A stretch of DNA of 64,000 bases from Bubalus kerabau (GCF_029407905.1 NC_073628.1:14971501-15035500); one strand, 5' to 3'. Numbered from the stretch's first letter, positions 23,172 to 35,440 are shown. Numbers and translations: made by a program. Notes: generated by a model not told the origin, from the letters alone.

Positions 23172-23441
23172 GCTGCTGCTGCTGCTAAGTCACTTCAGTT
23201 GTGTCCGACTCTGTGCGACCCCATAGATGGCAGCCCACCAGGCTCTGCTGTCCCTGGGATTCTCCAGGCAAGAACACTGGAGTGGGTTGCCATTTCCTTC
23301 TCCAATGCATGAAAGTGAAAAGTGAAAGTGAAGTCGTTCAGTCCTGTCCGACCCTCAGCGACGCCATGGACTGCAGCCTTCCAGGCTCCTCCGTCCATGG
23401 GATTTTCCAGGCAAGAGTACTGGAGTGGGTTGCCATTGCCT
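23172..23441 (-). mobile_element. Bov-A2 SINE
   Basis: GCTGCTGCTGCTAAGTCAC start, AAAGTGAAAAGTGAAAGTGA linker, two Bov-A units. The 15-bp sequence TCTCCCCTAGCAACT at 23157-23171 and 23442-23456 is identical, though its first bases also match the element end. Confidence 0.94.
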
Positions 23442-23456
23442 TCTCCCCTAGCAACT

Positions 23457-24762
23457 AGGCATCTCATAAAGTGAAAACGGAAGCCATCATATTTTCAGAA
23501 AATTTCTGGGATTAGGTAAAGTCTTAAAAGCTTCAAGAATGTTAGTTTGTAGTCTATTATTTCTTTCAGAAAACGCGTCAGTTCTCACTCTAGTGCCAAA
23601 GAAGCCAGAAGCCATAGCTCACTCTGCCTTATTCCTTCTGGAATTTACCCAGTACATCTCAGCAGTGGCACAGGAAACGTATTTCCCTGGAAACCAGAAG
23701 TCACACAATAGGCCTCCTCCTCACAGCCCCATGGGGTACAAAAATCCCCATTCTATTTGAAATCCAATTATTCTGCTTTTATGTCACCTCCTCTGCTGTA
23801 AATGAGGGCTAGCCCATATGCCAGAGCACAGAATGACACAGACACAACGTGGTGTGTCAGCCACTCATGCTCCTCTTTTGTGAGATCAACCTTTATAACA
23901 CTGTAGTCAGTCCACTGCCAGACTGTTAACCTTGGCTTGTTGGAAACAGACACATCAACCATGAGACATCATTTGTCAGATACCGACCCAACCTCTTCTG
24001 GACACAAGTTGGTCCTTACAGAGAAAGCTACTAGGAACGGGAGCCTGAGTTGCATCTCAGGTTGTATAGGCACCTGCCCAGGCCATCATAAATACTGCTC
24101 CTTGTGAAAAAACACCACGCTGAGTCCCACCATAAAGTGTGTGACGGTTGTGGGTTAGCATCGCGGCCCATGAATCTTCTTCCAGGAGAATTCAGAGTGC
24201 TCGAGTCCAGCCAAATGTTACCGTCAAAGCCTTTTCTAGTCTATTTGTGGCTACAGAACTGTCTTCTCTTTTGAGAACCCAGAATGCTGACAGCAAGGGC
24301 CAGCTCCCACTTCAAAGGCAGAGTTCAAAGCAGATGCTTCTTTGGATTCGAATGCCAGTGGGAGGAGGAGTCAGTGTCAAGGCTGGCCTTCATGCACATT
24401 CCACCCCGTCCCTCTCTTACCTTCACTGGAAGCTCAGAAACCACCGCTGTCCCCCGACTGGTCTCCTTACACACCAAGGGGACGCTGAGGTCCTCAGACC
24501 AGACAAATCTGGAGAGTGCCCCTGGTGCCACGGCTCTGCTGCCTCTCGAGCTATGTCTTGGTTTGGGCCATGCCTTTCTTCCCCGGTATATCAGGCGCTC
24601 AGCTACAGATGAGAGGCGACTCAGTGAGGCTTCCTGATCCAGCACTGCTAGAAAAGCACGTCTCCATGGCAACCACAGCGTTACCTCACCCAACAGCATT
24701 CAGATGTGACCGACCACAGAGCAATTATTTTTTTCGATGTAGAGAAAGCATTAGCTCTGTCT
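23457..24762. other. 1.3 kb repeat-poor region
   Basis: No element recognised. Open frames up to 154 codons near 24150-24700 overlap on both strands without domain similarity. Includes an RFX-like site. Confidence 0.4.
24660..24673. promoter_or_regulatory. RFX-like X-box, imperfect
   Basis: GTCTCCATGGCAAC differs from the palindrome GTTGCCATGGCAAC at two positions in the left half; the right half site is intact. Confidence 0.25.
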
Positions 24763-24768
24763 ACAGAG

Positions 24769-24866
24769 TGAACTCCGGGAGTTGGTGATGGACAGGGAGG
24801 CCTGGCGCGCTGCGATTCTTGAGGTCGCAAAGAGTCGGACACGACTGAGCGACTGAACTGAACTGA
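24769..24866 (+). mobile_element. BovB LINE, extreme 3' end only
   Basis: A 98-bp copy from AACTCCGGGAGTTGGTGATG to CGACTGAACTGAACTGA, well conserved and so probably young. Short flanking ACAGAG at 24763-24768 and 24867-24872. Confidence 0.9.
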
Positions 24867-25425
24867 ACAGAGCCAAGAGGGTTTTGCCTTTTTTTTTTTT
24901 TGGTTTGTTGTTGATGTTATATCCTTCTCTTCAGAGTTTTTGGCGTAACATCATATGTTTGGGGAGCATTTTGTATATAGACAGTATTCTCCCTCGTGCC
25001 TCAGCACACAGAGCTTTGCTATGAAAATAAGACGGCTTCTTCTAGGGAGACATGCCATTATTCATCTCTGCTCTAGTCACTGCCAATTGCCAAAGGGTTG
25101 TTTTTATGTTCTGAATCCAGAATTCTTTCCTCACAGCCGCAGCAGGGTCTGGCCCACTTGGCACTTGATGTGGTTTGTTCATGGGAAACCCAGGTGTTTG
25201 AGGTGGGCGTGGGAATAACTGCAGTCAGAGTGACCTTTCGTCTACCCCCCAGACTGGACTGGTTAACTCAGGGCACCCACCTGCTCTGCCCTTCTCCACT
25301 CCATCGACCTGCTGGGGATCAGCAGCATTGGGAATGACATCTTCTGTCTCTCCAGGCTCCCCTAAGAGCTAACTTAATTGTCAGAAAACAATGGAGAAAA
25401 AAGATGTCCCTACATCCCCTTACAT
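24867..25425. other. unassigned DNA
   Basis: A T-run at 24890-24901 and otherwise no recognised element. Confidence 0.35.
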
Positions 25426-25631
25426 CACTGGTTCTCAACATGGGGGAGAGAAGGGATTTCATCCCCTGGGAGCGTTTTTGGCTGCAGGACTGGGAGAGAG
25501 GTGCCAGAGGTATCTTGTGGGTAGAGGTGGGGAGGCGCAGCTAAACATCCTGCCATGCACAGGACCGCCCTCCCGCCAACAGTAAATGATCCAACCCAAA
25601 ATGTCACTGGTGCTGCAGCTGAGAAACCCTG
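25426..25631 (+). mobile_element. MER20 (hAT-Charlie) DNA transposon
   Basis: Starts CACTGGTTCTCAACATGGGG and ends GAGAAACCCTG, the inverted ends of this family. Internal CTAAACATCCTGCCATGCAC and CAACCCAAAATGTCACTGG fit. Non-autonomous. Confidence 0.88.
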
Positions 25632-26244
25632 GAAATCCAGGGTGGCCTCAGAAAGGTGTGGCCTCAGAGCAGTTCGGATCTCTAATATTATTAATGGGAG
25701 GACCAGCAATTTACTCATACTTAGTAAACACAGTTATTTACTAACTGTATGAACACCTGCCTCCAAATGTATTCACCAGGGAACCCCAGTGCACAGAAGG
25801 ACTTCTTGTGACTGCAGAGTTTGCAGGGTGTGGGTTCTTCCTAGAAAGCGATTTCTTCTCTGAATTCTGATCTCAGTCTGTGCTGCCTAGCACTGCTTCT
25901 CTATTTGTTAAAATTCCTTTCTGCACAATTCATGTGAGCATAAGTCCTTTCTTTAAGTTCTAACCAATTAGACTTAGAAAAAAGTAGCTCGTTTACTTAA
26001 GAGCCATAATCTTACCTCCAATCTCTCTCTCTCTGGAAGTTTTACGACAGGTAGTAACAGGGCAATGCATGAAGTGATCTTCAGAAGCCATCTCATGGCC
26101 ATGTCTAAAATCTACTGTTTTTGTTTAATTGGCACTTCTTTGCTATCACTAGCTTTCTAGTTATATGTCTTAGATTATTACCTAAGGTGTGATGTGTTTG
26201 CCGAATTATATGGCTTGCATTTTTATGTGTTCCTTAAAAATAAG
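25632..26244. other. unassigned DNA
   Basis: Apart from a short TCTC run near 26021-26032, no repeat or gene recognised. Confidence 0.35.
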
Positions 26245-26466
26245 AGGGCTTCCCTGGTGACTCAGTGGTAAAGAATCTGCATGCCAATGTAGGAGACCTG
26301 GGTTCTATCCCTAAGTAGGGAAGATCCTGTGAAGAAGGAAGTGGCAGCCCACTCCAGTATTCTTGCCTTGAAGAAGCCCATGGACAGAGGAGCCTGACGT
26401 GCTACATGGTCTATGGGGTCACAAAAGAGTCCGACATGACTTACCAACTAAAAAACAACAACAAAA
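26245..26466 (+). mobile_element. Bov-tA SINE
   Basis: GGGCTTCCCTGGTGACTCAG head, GGAGACCTGGGTTCTATCCC box, then Bov-A unit to GTCCGACATGACTTACC and an ACAACAACAAAAA tail. No clear duplication. Confidence 0.9.
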
Positions 26467-28469
26467 ATGGGAATAGTAGGAAGGATGAGAGGAGTTTAGT
26501 CCCTGGAGTCCACCAGCATGTAAGCCAGCAACAGAGGTGGAACTGGACAAGTTCTCATAGTCAGTCGCTCTGGTTTCCACCACTGGCTTTCTCACCAGGA
26601 CCACTTTTGTTCCATAGCATGAGTGGCTAAGTCATATCAAGGCAAACTCAGGTCAAGATTACAAACGTCCAGGTCCTCTGAATGTCTTACCCGTTTGTTC
26701 ACTGCCATGGGGAGGATGGTGTCAGGCCAAGGGAAAACGCTTGCTCTGTGGGCTCTCAAGGCAGAGTGGACTGGGTTGAAATGGTGGTCCCCTGGGAAGC
26801 ACCACGGATTGGAGAGAATGTTGTAGAATGTTCCACAGTGCTTCCGCTCCAGCTACTCAGACCTGTCGCATTTAAGAAAATATTCAAGGTATTCAAGTCG
26901 AGAAGGCATTTTAGAAGCCGATGTAGATATATTCACAAGGTAGGCAGACACATAGCAGACAGTCATCTCAAGAAGCTACAGCAGCAAGCCCCACCTCACC
27001 ATGGAAATGTTTTTAAACGATCCTTTTAGTGGACTTTGAATTCATGCTCAGCTGATTTCTAGGGCTGAGAGCTTACTGCGTGGTTGCAGCCCAGCAAGGC
27101 CTGCAATCTGCACCAGAGCTGGGACACAGCACGGCTGCCCGCAAGAGGGGAGCTGGCTTCGCAGGGAGTATCGCCCACTGATGTCTAGGGCAGAGTCTGG
27201 GCCTGACTGGCCCACCTTCGCTGGGGGCACCATGTGCTCTTACTTCCCAAGAGAGAAACTGATCAGCTTAATTCATAACTTGAGCAGAATTTGTTTCTTG
27301 CTTCCAACTGCGAGCCAGCCAGCAGGGTTGGTCTCACTCTACACCCCTCACCCCCATGGCCACTTCCTGTAGCAGGAACTTCCTGGCTTCTGTCGTTTGG
27401 GGATGGGGGAGAGGGATAGAGGGGACAGCCCCTTGGGGTTTAACCCAGCGTCGGGTTTAAGGTCTTCACCACTCACGCGCCTCACTCCTCACCTGGACTG
27501 CCGTCCCTCCCTAGAGGATGCTCCACTGCCTGGTCTGGAGGAACAGAGCCCTTTGTAACCGAGGAAGAACTTCTTGCCTTTGCCTTGCAGGGCTGTCAGC
27601 AGCTTTGCTACACACGGCCCTGGAGGAGCTGAGCTGGTCCTAGCTTAAGGAAAACCGGCAAATCCATGCAGATGTTTCTGTGCGAGCTGTTCCAGGCAGG
27701 GCTCAGGGATTCCGCCCTGCCTGGTATCACATAGCACGGGGGTGGGAGGGCGGGGGTGGGTTGGTGGGGGGTTGGTGGGGGGACACCCACTCTTTGAGGG
27801 GCAGGAAGTATATTACATGAAATCAAAATGTAAGTGTGTTCTTTTTGGATTAGGCCATGTTTTCCTCTTCTATTTTTCTTTACATAACCTTGTTACTCAG
27901 CTTCTTTATTTTTCCCTCCACCCTCCTTGGCTCCCACGCCCACTCCTGTCTGCAGGATAAACTGGACCCACGGGGCAGGCGCTCTGAGTGGCATGGTTTC
28001 CAGCTCTTCTCCAGTCTCATCCAGTTCTCACTAAGGCTTTACTGACCTCGTTTTCTTATCCGATGCAGAAATCTTACTCCACCTAGTTTTTCAGTTCACA
28101 GGAGACCTCTGATTTACAACCAAGAGGCCAGGGAGTGGGGTGGTGGTCCACAACTCAGCTCGACCCACTCCCCAGTGGTCTGCAGTGCCTCTCGCTGCCC
28201 ACTCTTCTCAGCTGCCCTCTTCTACCAGAACATGCTCTGCAGACAAGCATCTGATATGCTTTAAGGGGGTGAAACAGACTTCCCACACCTCATATTTCTT
28301 TAACTGCGTACAAGGCGTTTCATTTCATAATTTGAGATGAAATGGTTCATGTGAGTCCCCCTGGGAGAGCAATGGGAACTGAATTCACGGGGAGGCACAA
28401 TTGGTCTCGTCTCAGCTCAAAACACAGGTTTCTTTGTGTGTGTGTGTTTGCAGGCGTTTAGCTTTGGGC
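26467..28469. other. 2 kb repeat-poor region
   Basis: No interspersed repeat recognised. Contains the G-run tract at 27738-27782. Short open frames only (115 codons at most). Confidence 0.4.
27738..27782 (+). repeat. G-run tract, predicted G-quadruplex
   Basis: 45 bases made almost wholly of G-runs of 3-6 split by T, A, C or TTGGT spacers, at least seven runs of three or more G. The pattern far exceeds the four-run minimum for a G-quadruplex. It ends with a duplicated TTGGTGGGGGG unit. Confidence 0.7.
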
Positions 28470-28483
28470 TTCTGGTTAAGGGG

Positions 28484-28690
28484 CGTCCCCGGTGGCTCAC
28501 ATGGTAAAGAATCTGCCTGCAGTGCAGGGAGATCCAGGTTCGATCCCTGGGCCAGGAAGATCTCCTGGAGAATACTATCCAGTCCGGTATTCTTGCCTGG
28601 AGAATCGCATGGACAGAGGAGCCTGGAGGGCTACAGTCCATGGGGTCCCAAAGAGTGGGACATGACTGAGTCACTGACACTTTCACTTTT
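28484..28690 (+). mobile_element. Bov-tA SINE
   Basis: CGTCCCCGGTGGCTCACATG head, intact box GGTTCGATCCCTGG, Bov-A unit to ACATGACTGAGTCACTGAC. Duplications TTCTGGTTAAGGGG (28470-28483) and TTCTAGTTAAGAGG (28691-28704), 12/14. Confidence 0.93.
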
Positions 28691-28704
28691 TTCTAGTTAA
28701 GAGG

Positions 28705-29371
28705 GTTGAGGGCAGAGGGACAACAGAAGAGCAGAGAAGCACTGGGCTCCTGAAAAGGAAAGGCGACGGGAAACAGGCTTGTTCTCTTCCCAGCTTTCAT
28801 TAAGCCTCCCGTGCTAACTCTCCCCGTCCGCAGTCTTCCGCCGGCCCACCTCCTGCATCAGCCAGACCTAAGCTGATGGCCAGCGTGGGCTCTTCCACTC
28901 TGCCTCACATCCATCCTCTAGCCAGTCTTCACGTTCCCACAAAGTGCTTTCCCCAGAATTTGAGAAAAGAGCCTGTGTCCCAGAAGACGGCAGTTCTGCT
29001 TCCTCATGACCCCCAAATTTTGAAAGGAACCGAGAAGTCTATAAGGAAAATACGGCAAAGGGGGGAAGAGCCCTGGGGTGTAGGAAGTGAAGAACCCGCT
29101 GAAAACTCAAATTAGCTAAATTGTGCTAAATGAGCTTACATAATGATGTGACGCATCTTTGAGGCAGTCCTGGCCTGTCAGCACACAGATTCCTCCTCAT
29201 GCCCCATCTGCTCGTCTCCCAGGGGAGGATCCTCTGGGCTGTTTCTCAAACTCCTGGAGAAGTGGGGTTCTGCTGGGTTCATCCATGAGGGCACTAGCCG
29301 GAGACAGGAGGGCAGGGAGAGTGGAAAGTGGAGAATCTCTCCCCCTTCTCCGTCTTATATAATTTGTATGT
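28705..29371. other. unassigned DNA
   Basis: No recognised repeat; a 79-codon open frame at 28876-29115 has no identifiable domain. Confidence 0.35.
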
Positions 29372-29385
29372 CAGTACGTCTTATT

Positions 29386-29715
29386 TTTTTTAATTTTACT
29401 TATTTATGTATTTTTGGCTATGCTGGGTCTTCACTGCTGCTCAGGCTTTTCTCTAGTTGCAGCGAGTGGGGGCTACTCTCTAGTTGCGGTGTGCGGACTT
29501 CTCATTGCTGTGGCTTCTCTTGTTGTGGAGCACAGGCTCTGGGAGCATGGGCTTTGGTAGTTGCAGCTCCTGGGTCCTAGAGCACAGGCTCAGCAGTTGT
29601 GGTGTATTGGCTTACTTGCTCCGGGGCTTGTGGGATCTTCTTGGACCGGGGATTGAAACCTGTGTCTTCTGCACGGGCAGGCAGATTCTTTACCACTGAG
29701 CCACTGGGGGAGCCC
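29386..29715 (-). mobile_element. CHR-type tRNA-Glu SINE (long form)
   Basis: T-rich tail, GGGTCTTCACTGCTGCTCAG, repeated TCTCTAGTTGC units, and the reversed head CCACTGAGCCACTGGGGGAG. Approximate duplications starting CAG at 29372-29385 and 29715-29727 both end TCTTATT. Confidence 0.9.
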
Positions 29716-29727
29716 AGATTTCTTATT

Positions 29728-30393
29728 GTTGGCACAAAATCAAAAGAAAACAAACAAATCTATCCAACAGGGAACTCGGGCTTTTATGACCCAAATCTAG
29801 GAGGGGCAGAGCATCATTCAGAAAGCCCCGTCTCTGTCTGCACACCTTTTCCAAACGCTGATGGCAGAAGAGGCCATGCCCAGCTGTTTCCCACTTGTCT
29901 CCCTTCTTTGGGCAGGCAGATGACTGAAAGTCCCAGAACTAGACAGAGCAAAATCAACCTTCAAGCCTGCCTTCTACCAAGGCCACTCTGTAGGCTGCTT
30001 TGGTTCCAGTTTAGACACCGTGCTTGAGCTGCTGCCTCCTGCTTCAGCAAATCTGACACGTGGGTCCTCTGCTTCTTCCTGTGATGCTGCTAGAACATTG
30101 TAGAACAGTCACACTATTTTAAAATGTGTCCTGCCTGTATGATTCCTTCAGCTAGTTTGTACTTATCAATCTGCCTCATAACAAAGGGGTCATTGTATCA
30201 CTCCATAAAGAAAAAAGCGGTGCTTTCCAAATTTGCTGCCCTGTTAAATACCATTCAGAAACAAAACAACCCATTTCACCTGGGAATTGTTCAAGGAGCA
30301 GATTGTAACTAGGAAGTCAGATTGGGGAGAATGTACAATGTCACTTCAGCTCCCCAATTGCCTCTTCCAGCCCTTGATTTTTTTCTGAAAACA
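29728..30393. other. unassigned DNA
   Basis: No recognised element; 142-codon frame at 29599-30027 begins inside the SINE and has no domain. Confidence 0.35.
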
Positions 30394-30404
30394 ATGGTGT
30401 GCAC

Positions 30405-30693
30405 CGGAGAAGGCAATGGCACCCCACTCCAGTATTGTTGCTCGGAAAATCCCATGGATGGAGGAGCCTGGTAGGCTGCAGTCCATGGGGTCGCTAAGAG
30501 TCAGACACGACTGAGCGACTTCACTTTCACTTTCCACTTTCCACTTTCATGCTTTGGGGAAGGAAATGGCAACCCACTCCAGTATTCTTGCCTGGAGAAT
30601 CCCATGGACGGAGAAGCCTGGTAGGCTGCAGTCCATGGGGTCGCACAGAGTCGGACATGACTGAAGCGACTTAGCAGCAGCAGCAGCAGCAGC
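30405..30693 (+). mobile_element. Bov-A2 SINE
   Basis: GGAGAAGGCAATGGCACCCC start, two Bov-A units with a CACTTTCCACTTTC linker, ending in six AGC units. Duplications ATGGTGTGCAC (30394-30404) and ATGGAGTGCAC (30694-30704). Confidence 0.95.
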
Positions 30694-30704
30694 ATGGAGT
30701 GCAC

Positions 30705-32471
30705 AGTGAGAGAAGAAAGCTAGGAGAACGGGTTGACTCAGAGGCCAAGGGTCTTTTAGAAAGGGATGCCCTTCTTAATAAATAAGATTATTCCTAAAAT
30801 AGCTTTTCCCTCTGGTGGCCTCTCTCTCCTGCCTGTTACTACCAAGGTCTTAAACAGCGCTGCCACCCTGAGAAGCTCTCACAGCACCCATCCCTCTGCT
30901 CGCTCTGCACCCTGACCCCCTCCACCTCCTGGAATTGCTCTGTCAAAAGTCACCTACTTTTCGGGAATTAAATTCAGGGACATCTCCACCTTCATCCCCC
31001 AGATGCAGCTGCAGGAACGGATCATATTGTATGTCTCCACTGTCCTCTCTCCATCCTGGCACTCTTTTCCTCCAACCCGGGCTGAGTGCTCTCAGAAACT
31101 TTCGCACATGTGTCTCCTCCTTCCCTATCCGTGTTGGCCCTGTGGGGATCGAGCCTTCAGGTTATTTGAGCAAATGTCCACATTAGCCCTTTACCAGCTC
31201 CTGGTTAGAGTTTTGGTGCGTTTGCACCACCTGGGACATCTGTGCCAGACCAGAAGCCATACATTGAAACTAGGATGGCATTGCTGCCCGGCTCAGAAAT
31301 CTTCCACTTTCTTTGTTCACAGAACACAATAAAAATGACCAAATCTGGACCCCAAGTCCTCCTCAGCCTACACTGCAGACCTGTCCCCTCACACACCTCA
31401 TTCCTGGCTGGCTCACCACAGTCCAGCAGGGCTCACTTCCCCACCTCCACCCGCTCGCTCACACTCTCCTGGTCTCTTCTCTGCTCTCAAGTCCTAGCAG
31501 GAATCCAGCTTCCGGCGTGAAGCTTATCCTGAATCCCTGCAACTGAATGCAATTGCTTCTTTAAAAAAAGAGAGAGAGAGAAAATATCCTCCTTAAAATG
31601 AGTATTATATGTTTAAATTTTAAATGTAAAATATTTTTTAAAAAGAAGGTACAGCTAAAGTTCCACTTGACTACCTGCCCAATCTCGGTCCCCTCCTGAT
31701 GCATTTATTATTATATACATACCTGAGGATGTGTATATAATACACATTATATACAGTACAGTTCTGGTGCAGTCACCAGATGGGGGCTCAGGACCTGCTT
31801 CTCCTAGTGCTGGTCGCCGCTTCTACCCCTGGCACCATTTGGTTAGAGACCACTCCTCAGAATGTCGGGAGCTCTGGTTTCTCACTTTACTTTGCTCCTA
31901 TCAAATGTCTTTTAGAAATTCCTAATAATTTCCAGTTGATGGAAGCCATTTCTCTAATCTGCAGTCCTGTTAGGAATTTTTGTAGTTGCTGATATGTCAC
32001 TTTTTGTGTCAGTTTTAGGACAGGAGGGAAAGGGAGCCTCAGGGGCTCCCATCTTGATGGTCTGCCCACCTGCTGTTTTAGTTCAGGTTTTTCCTCAAAA
32101 TATTTGCTTCTCACAGTCCCCTTCACCTGGGGAATCTCTGGGTCTTCTGTGATACCTAGCTGGAGTGCCCGGCAGGAGCTCAGTAAGTACACAAGGTTTC
32201 AATAAATGGTAGGAATGTTTTTGTTTTTTTCCTCACCCGCATGACTCAATACTATCAGTGTGCTGCTAGGAAGCTCTGATGGCTGTCAGGGACTCATGTT
32301 AACATGATGCAATCTTAGAAGGTATTCCCTGGGAAGCCCCTTTTAAAAAGCAGTTTATAAACTAAAGTACAAAGGATCTAAAACTGTGAAAATGGTCAAA
32401 TCCAATTAACAGGGAGAAGATAAACCACTTTTAAGGGAATGAATTTGAGAGAATATATCAGTAATAAAATA
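30705..32471. other. 1.8 kb repeat-poor region
   Basis: No interspersed repeat recognised. 31560-31660 is A-rich with GA repeats, and 31707-31760 is TA-rich. CCCTCTGGTGGCC near 30810 resembles a reversed CTCF core but weakly. Confidence 0.35.
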
Positions 32472-32481
32472 TTTTAATTAT

Positions 32482-32683
32482 GGGCTTCCCTGGTGGCTGG
32501 GGTGGTAAAGAACCTGCCTGCAATGTGGGAGACCCAGGTTTGATCCCTGTGTTGGGGTGATCCCCTAGAGAAGGGAATAGCTCCCCTTTCCAGTATTCTT
32601 GCCTGGGGGATTCCAAGACAAAGGAGGCTGGTGGGCTACAGTCCATGGGGTCACAAAGAGTTGGAGGTGACTAACATTTCACA
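32482..32683 (+). mobile_element. Bov-tA SINE
   Basis: GGGCTTCCCTGGTGGCTGGG head to GTCACAAAGAGTTGGAGGTG. Duplications TTTTAATTAT (32472-32481) and TTCTAATTAT (32684-32693). Confidence 0.92.
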
Positions 32684-32693
32684 TTCTAATTAT

Positions 32694-33424
32694 ATTTGGG
32701 AAAAAAATACATTTATGCAATCAGTGTGTTTAATGGCTTAAGGTAAAAGTAAAGAGAAGGTATAGAAAAGTTATAGGGTTTAAGTGTTATTATGCAAAGT
32801 TGTAATAGCATGTGAATTGAGAAATCAGGAACTGCTTGTCACTCACGGACCCCCTGGTGCAAGTTGCAGCAGGATGGACGCGGCTTGTCTTTCTCATGCT
32901 TTCACAGCTGATGCTCTCCCCTTAGCCAGCTCCTCTTAATTCTGATATAAAGTTGGTTTCAATATTTATGAGAAAGGCCAAAATAAATATCCCTTATAGG
33001 CAAGATTTCTGGAAATTAAGGGGAAAAAAGAGAAGGCTCCATAGCTTCCTTTCCTTAAAGGAATGCCCATCTTACAAGCCTTTACCACCTTCTTCCCAGT
33101 TCTCCTTCCAGAAGGATCTTGATGTGTGTTTTAAGCGTATTTCACATCCCTAAGCCAGCACCTCACTGACCAGGCCTCAGTCTGACTTGCAAGCAGCCTC
33201 CAACCATCACAAAGGCAGCAGGCTCTGGAGGAAACCAAAGCTCCCGTGTGAGTCACTGAGCAGCCTCAAGCAACTTTTGTGACAGATGTACCAGAAGCCG
33301 TCAAGAAATCTCATCTCCCTTGGCACTTTCTGGAGTTTAAGGTGTTGAGTCAAAATGTGCTGATTTACACACTGGGCATTGGAAGCATGTAAAGTAGAAA
33401 GGTTGCTATATAGGGTGTCAGCTC
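32694..33424. other. unassigned DNA
   Basis: No recognised element or coding signal. Confidence 0.35.
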
Positions 33425-33600
33425 AGGACCCAGTTGGCTCGCAGCAGCTTTCTGACCGTAGACAAGGCAGCTACCCCCAGCCTCAGATCCTCCATCTACA
33501 GAATGACAGGCTGAATTCATGAAATCAGAGCAGTATAAACAAGGCTCTGGCCAAATGTCTCGCAGTCATTGTAACCATTCATTGGCAGCACAATCCTACA
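33425..33600 (+). mobile_element. MIR SINE
   Basis: CTTTCTGACCGTAGACAAGG, CAGCCTCAGATCCTCCATCT and ACAGAATGACAGGCTG follow the sense MIR order, decayed. Confidence 0.6.
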
Positions 33601-33637
33601 TGGTGTGTATATTATCTCCATTTTACAGAGCATTTCT

Positions 33638-33811
33638 TTTGGGTTTTTAAAAATATTTTTTAAAATGTTATCAAGGGACTTCCCTGGTGGTCCAGTGATT
33701 AAGATTCCGCACTTTCAATGCAGATGGCATGGGTTTGATCCCTGGTCAGGGAACTAGATCCCACATGCTGCACAACATGGCCAAAAAAAAAATTATTAAA
33801 ATCTAGTTGAC
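33638..33811 (+). mobile_element. CHR-type SINE insertion with extra 5' sequence
   Basis: SINE proper starts at about 33674 (GGGACTTCCCTGGTGGTCCA) and ends in an A-run at 33782-33792. The flanking 14-bp repeats TACAGAGCATTTCT at 33624-33637 and 33812-33825 are identical but lie outside an additional 37 A/T-rich bases (33638-33674) on the 5' side and about 19 bases on the 3' side. Confidence 0.85.
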
Positions 33812-34170
33812 TACAGAGCATTTCTAACATCCCCACTCATTCTAATATTTTTAGACTCTATGTAATTAAGTTTCATATCCATTTGGTTCTTATTTTTCTG
33901 CAAAGTGACTTGCATTTATTTTTTAAAGGGTTTATTATAGGCACTTCTAAAATGAAGAAAAGTAATTACCCAATGGACTCAGGAAATGAGATTGCTAATT
34001 TGGACGCTAAAAATGGTTTCTGATTACACTGATGAGCTGTCTATTCTTCCTGAATTAACCAGTAATTCATTTCATTTTTCTTTCTCCAGCTCAAGAGACT
34101 TGATTCATCTGCACCCTCAACAGACTATGCGTTTCAGACGTATCATTATGCTGACTTCAGCAAATACATC

Positions 34171-34601
34171 CAGTAGACATGTACAGACATGAGAGCTGGA
34201 CCATAAAGAAGGTTGTGCACTGAAGAATTGATGCCTTTGAATTGTGGTGCTGGAGAAGACTCTTGAGAGTCCCTTGGACAGCAAGGAGATCAAACCAGTC
34301 AATCCTAGAGGAAATCACCTGAATATTCATTAAAAAGACTGATGCTGAAGCTGAAGCTCTAATACTTTGGCCATCTGATGCAAAGAGCTGACTCATTTGA
34401 TAAGACCCTGATGCTGGGAAAGATTGAGGGCAAAAAGAGAATGGGACAGCAGAGAATGAGATAGTTAGATAGCATCACCAACTCAATGGACATGAATCTG
34501 AGCAAACTTTGAGAGACAGTGAAGGATAGGAGAGCCTGGTGTGTTGCAGTCCATGGGTCACAAAGAGTTGGATACAACTGAGCGACTGGATAACAACAAT
34601 T
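34171..34601 (+). mobile_element. BovB LINE 3' fragment
   Basis: Begins at the equivalent of 4381 in the 3975 copy (GTAGACATGTACAG) and runs to the 3' end, finishing CTGAGCGACTGGATAACAAC. Duplications GCAAATACATC (34160-34170) and GCAAATACACC (34602-34612). Confidence 0.93.
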
Positions 34602-34612
34602 GCAAATACACC

Positions 34613-35309
34613 TTGGGATTATTTCAGACAGTGGAGTGGGGCAGCAAAGAGGTCCAAGCAAGAGGTTACAGGACTGGGCTTCTCCCAACCGGTGGCTTCC
34701 CACTCGGCACAGGCCTTTATGTTGGCCTCCCCCACAATTGTGAAAGGCTGTCTCATGTCTGAGTCAAGTGACTGGCTGGGGTCTTTAATTGGTGGTTGGG
34801 CCAATTAAACGGCTGGACCACTTATCTTCTGGCATTTTCAGCAGGTGCAAAGTGGGAAAGAAGCTGTCAAGTCTGAATTAAATGAGAAAAGCCCTGGAGA
34901 TGAGGCCAATATTGCTCAACTTTTAAAAGACACTTATTTTGAAGCACCTGCAATTTGGAATAATTTGAAGGACTTCAGTTTCAGGCTCTTCTCCAGTGCA
35001 AGTCCAGCAGGAATCCTGTGGACTATGCGGCCACTTGGGAGGTGACAGAGATGCTAAAAATTTATTCTTGGGAAATTCATAGCCAGAAAAACCTTCCAGG
35101 CATCTCTGGCTGGGATTCTTCCTAAATTCCAGGGAGGTCCATGACCATCTGGCTTCTGAGATGAAGAACTCACAACTGTGTCTAAAGCATACCAGGACAA
35201 TAAAGAAAACTTGAGAGGTCTGGTCAGCAAATCCATTTGTTTAACCTTTTTGACGCCAACCAGTACTTCATTTTCCCAGAGTAGCCCTGGTCTGGGGCGG
35301 GGTATCAAC
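34613..35309. other. unassigned DNA
   Basis: No recognised element. Confidence 0.35.
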
Positions 35310-35440
35310 TTCCAGCCCAGTTCTGCCACTTACTAACAGTGAGATTTGGGGACGGCTAACCCCCCATCTCTCTGGCTTCAATTTCTAGACCCATAAAACC
35401 AGTGCTGGACAGGTTGAAATTCTTTCAGCCGTAGCAAAAC
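35310..35440 (+). mobile_element. MIR SINE, decayed
   Basis: CCCAGTTCTGCCACTTACTA and CAGTGAGATTTGGGGAC, then CTGGCTTCAATTTCTAGACC, are in MIR sense order. Confidence 0.6.

Noticed and set aside
22768..23456. Tandem SINE cluster as a possible novel composite element
   Set aside because: The CHR element and the Bov-A2 have separate target-site duplications, so they arrived independently.
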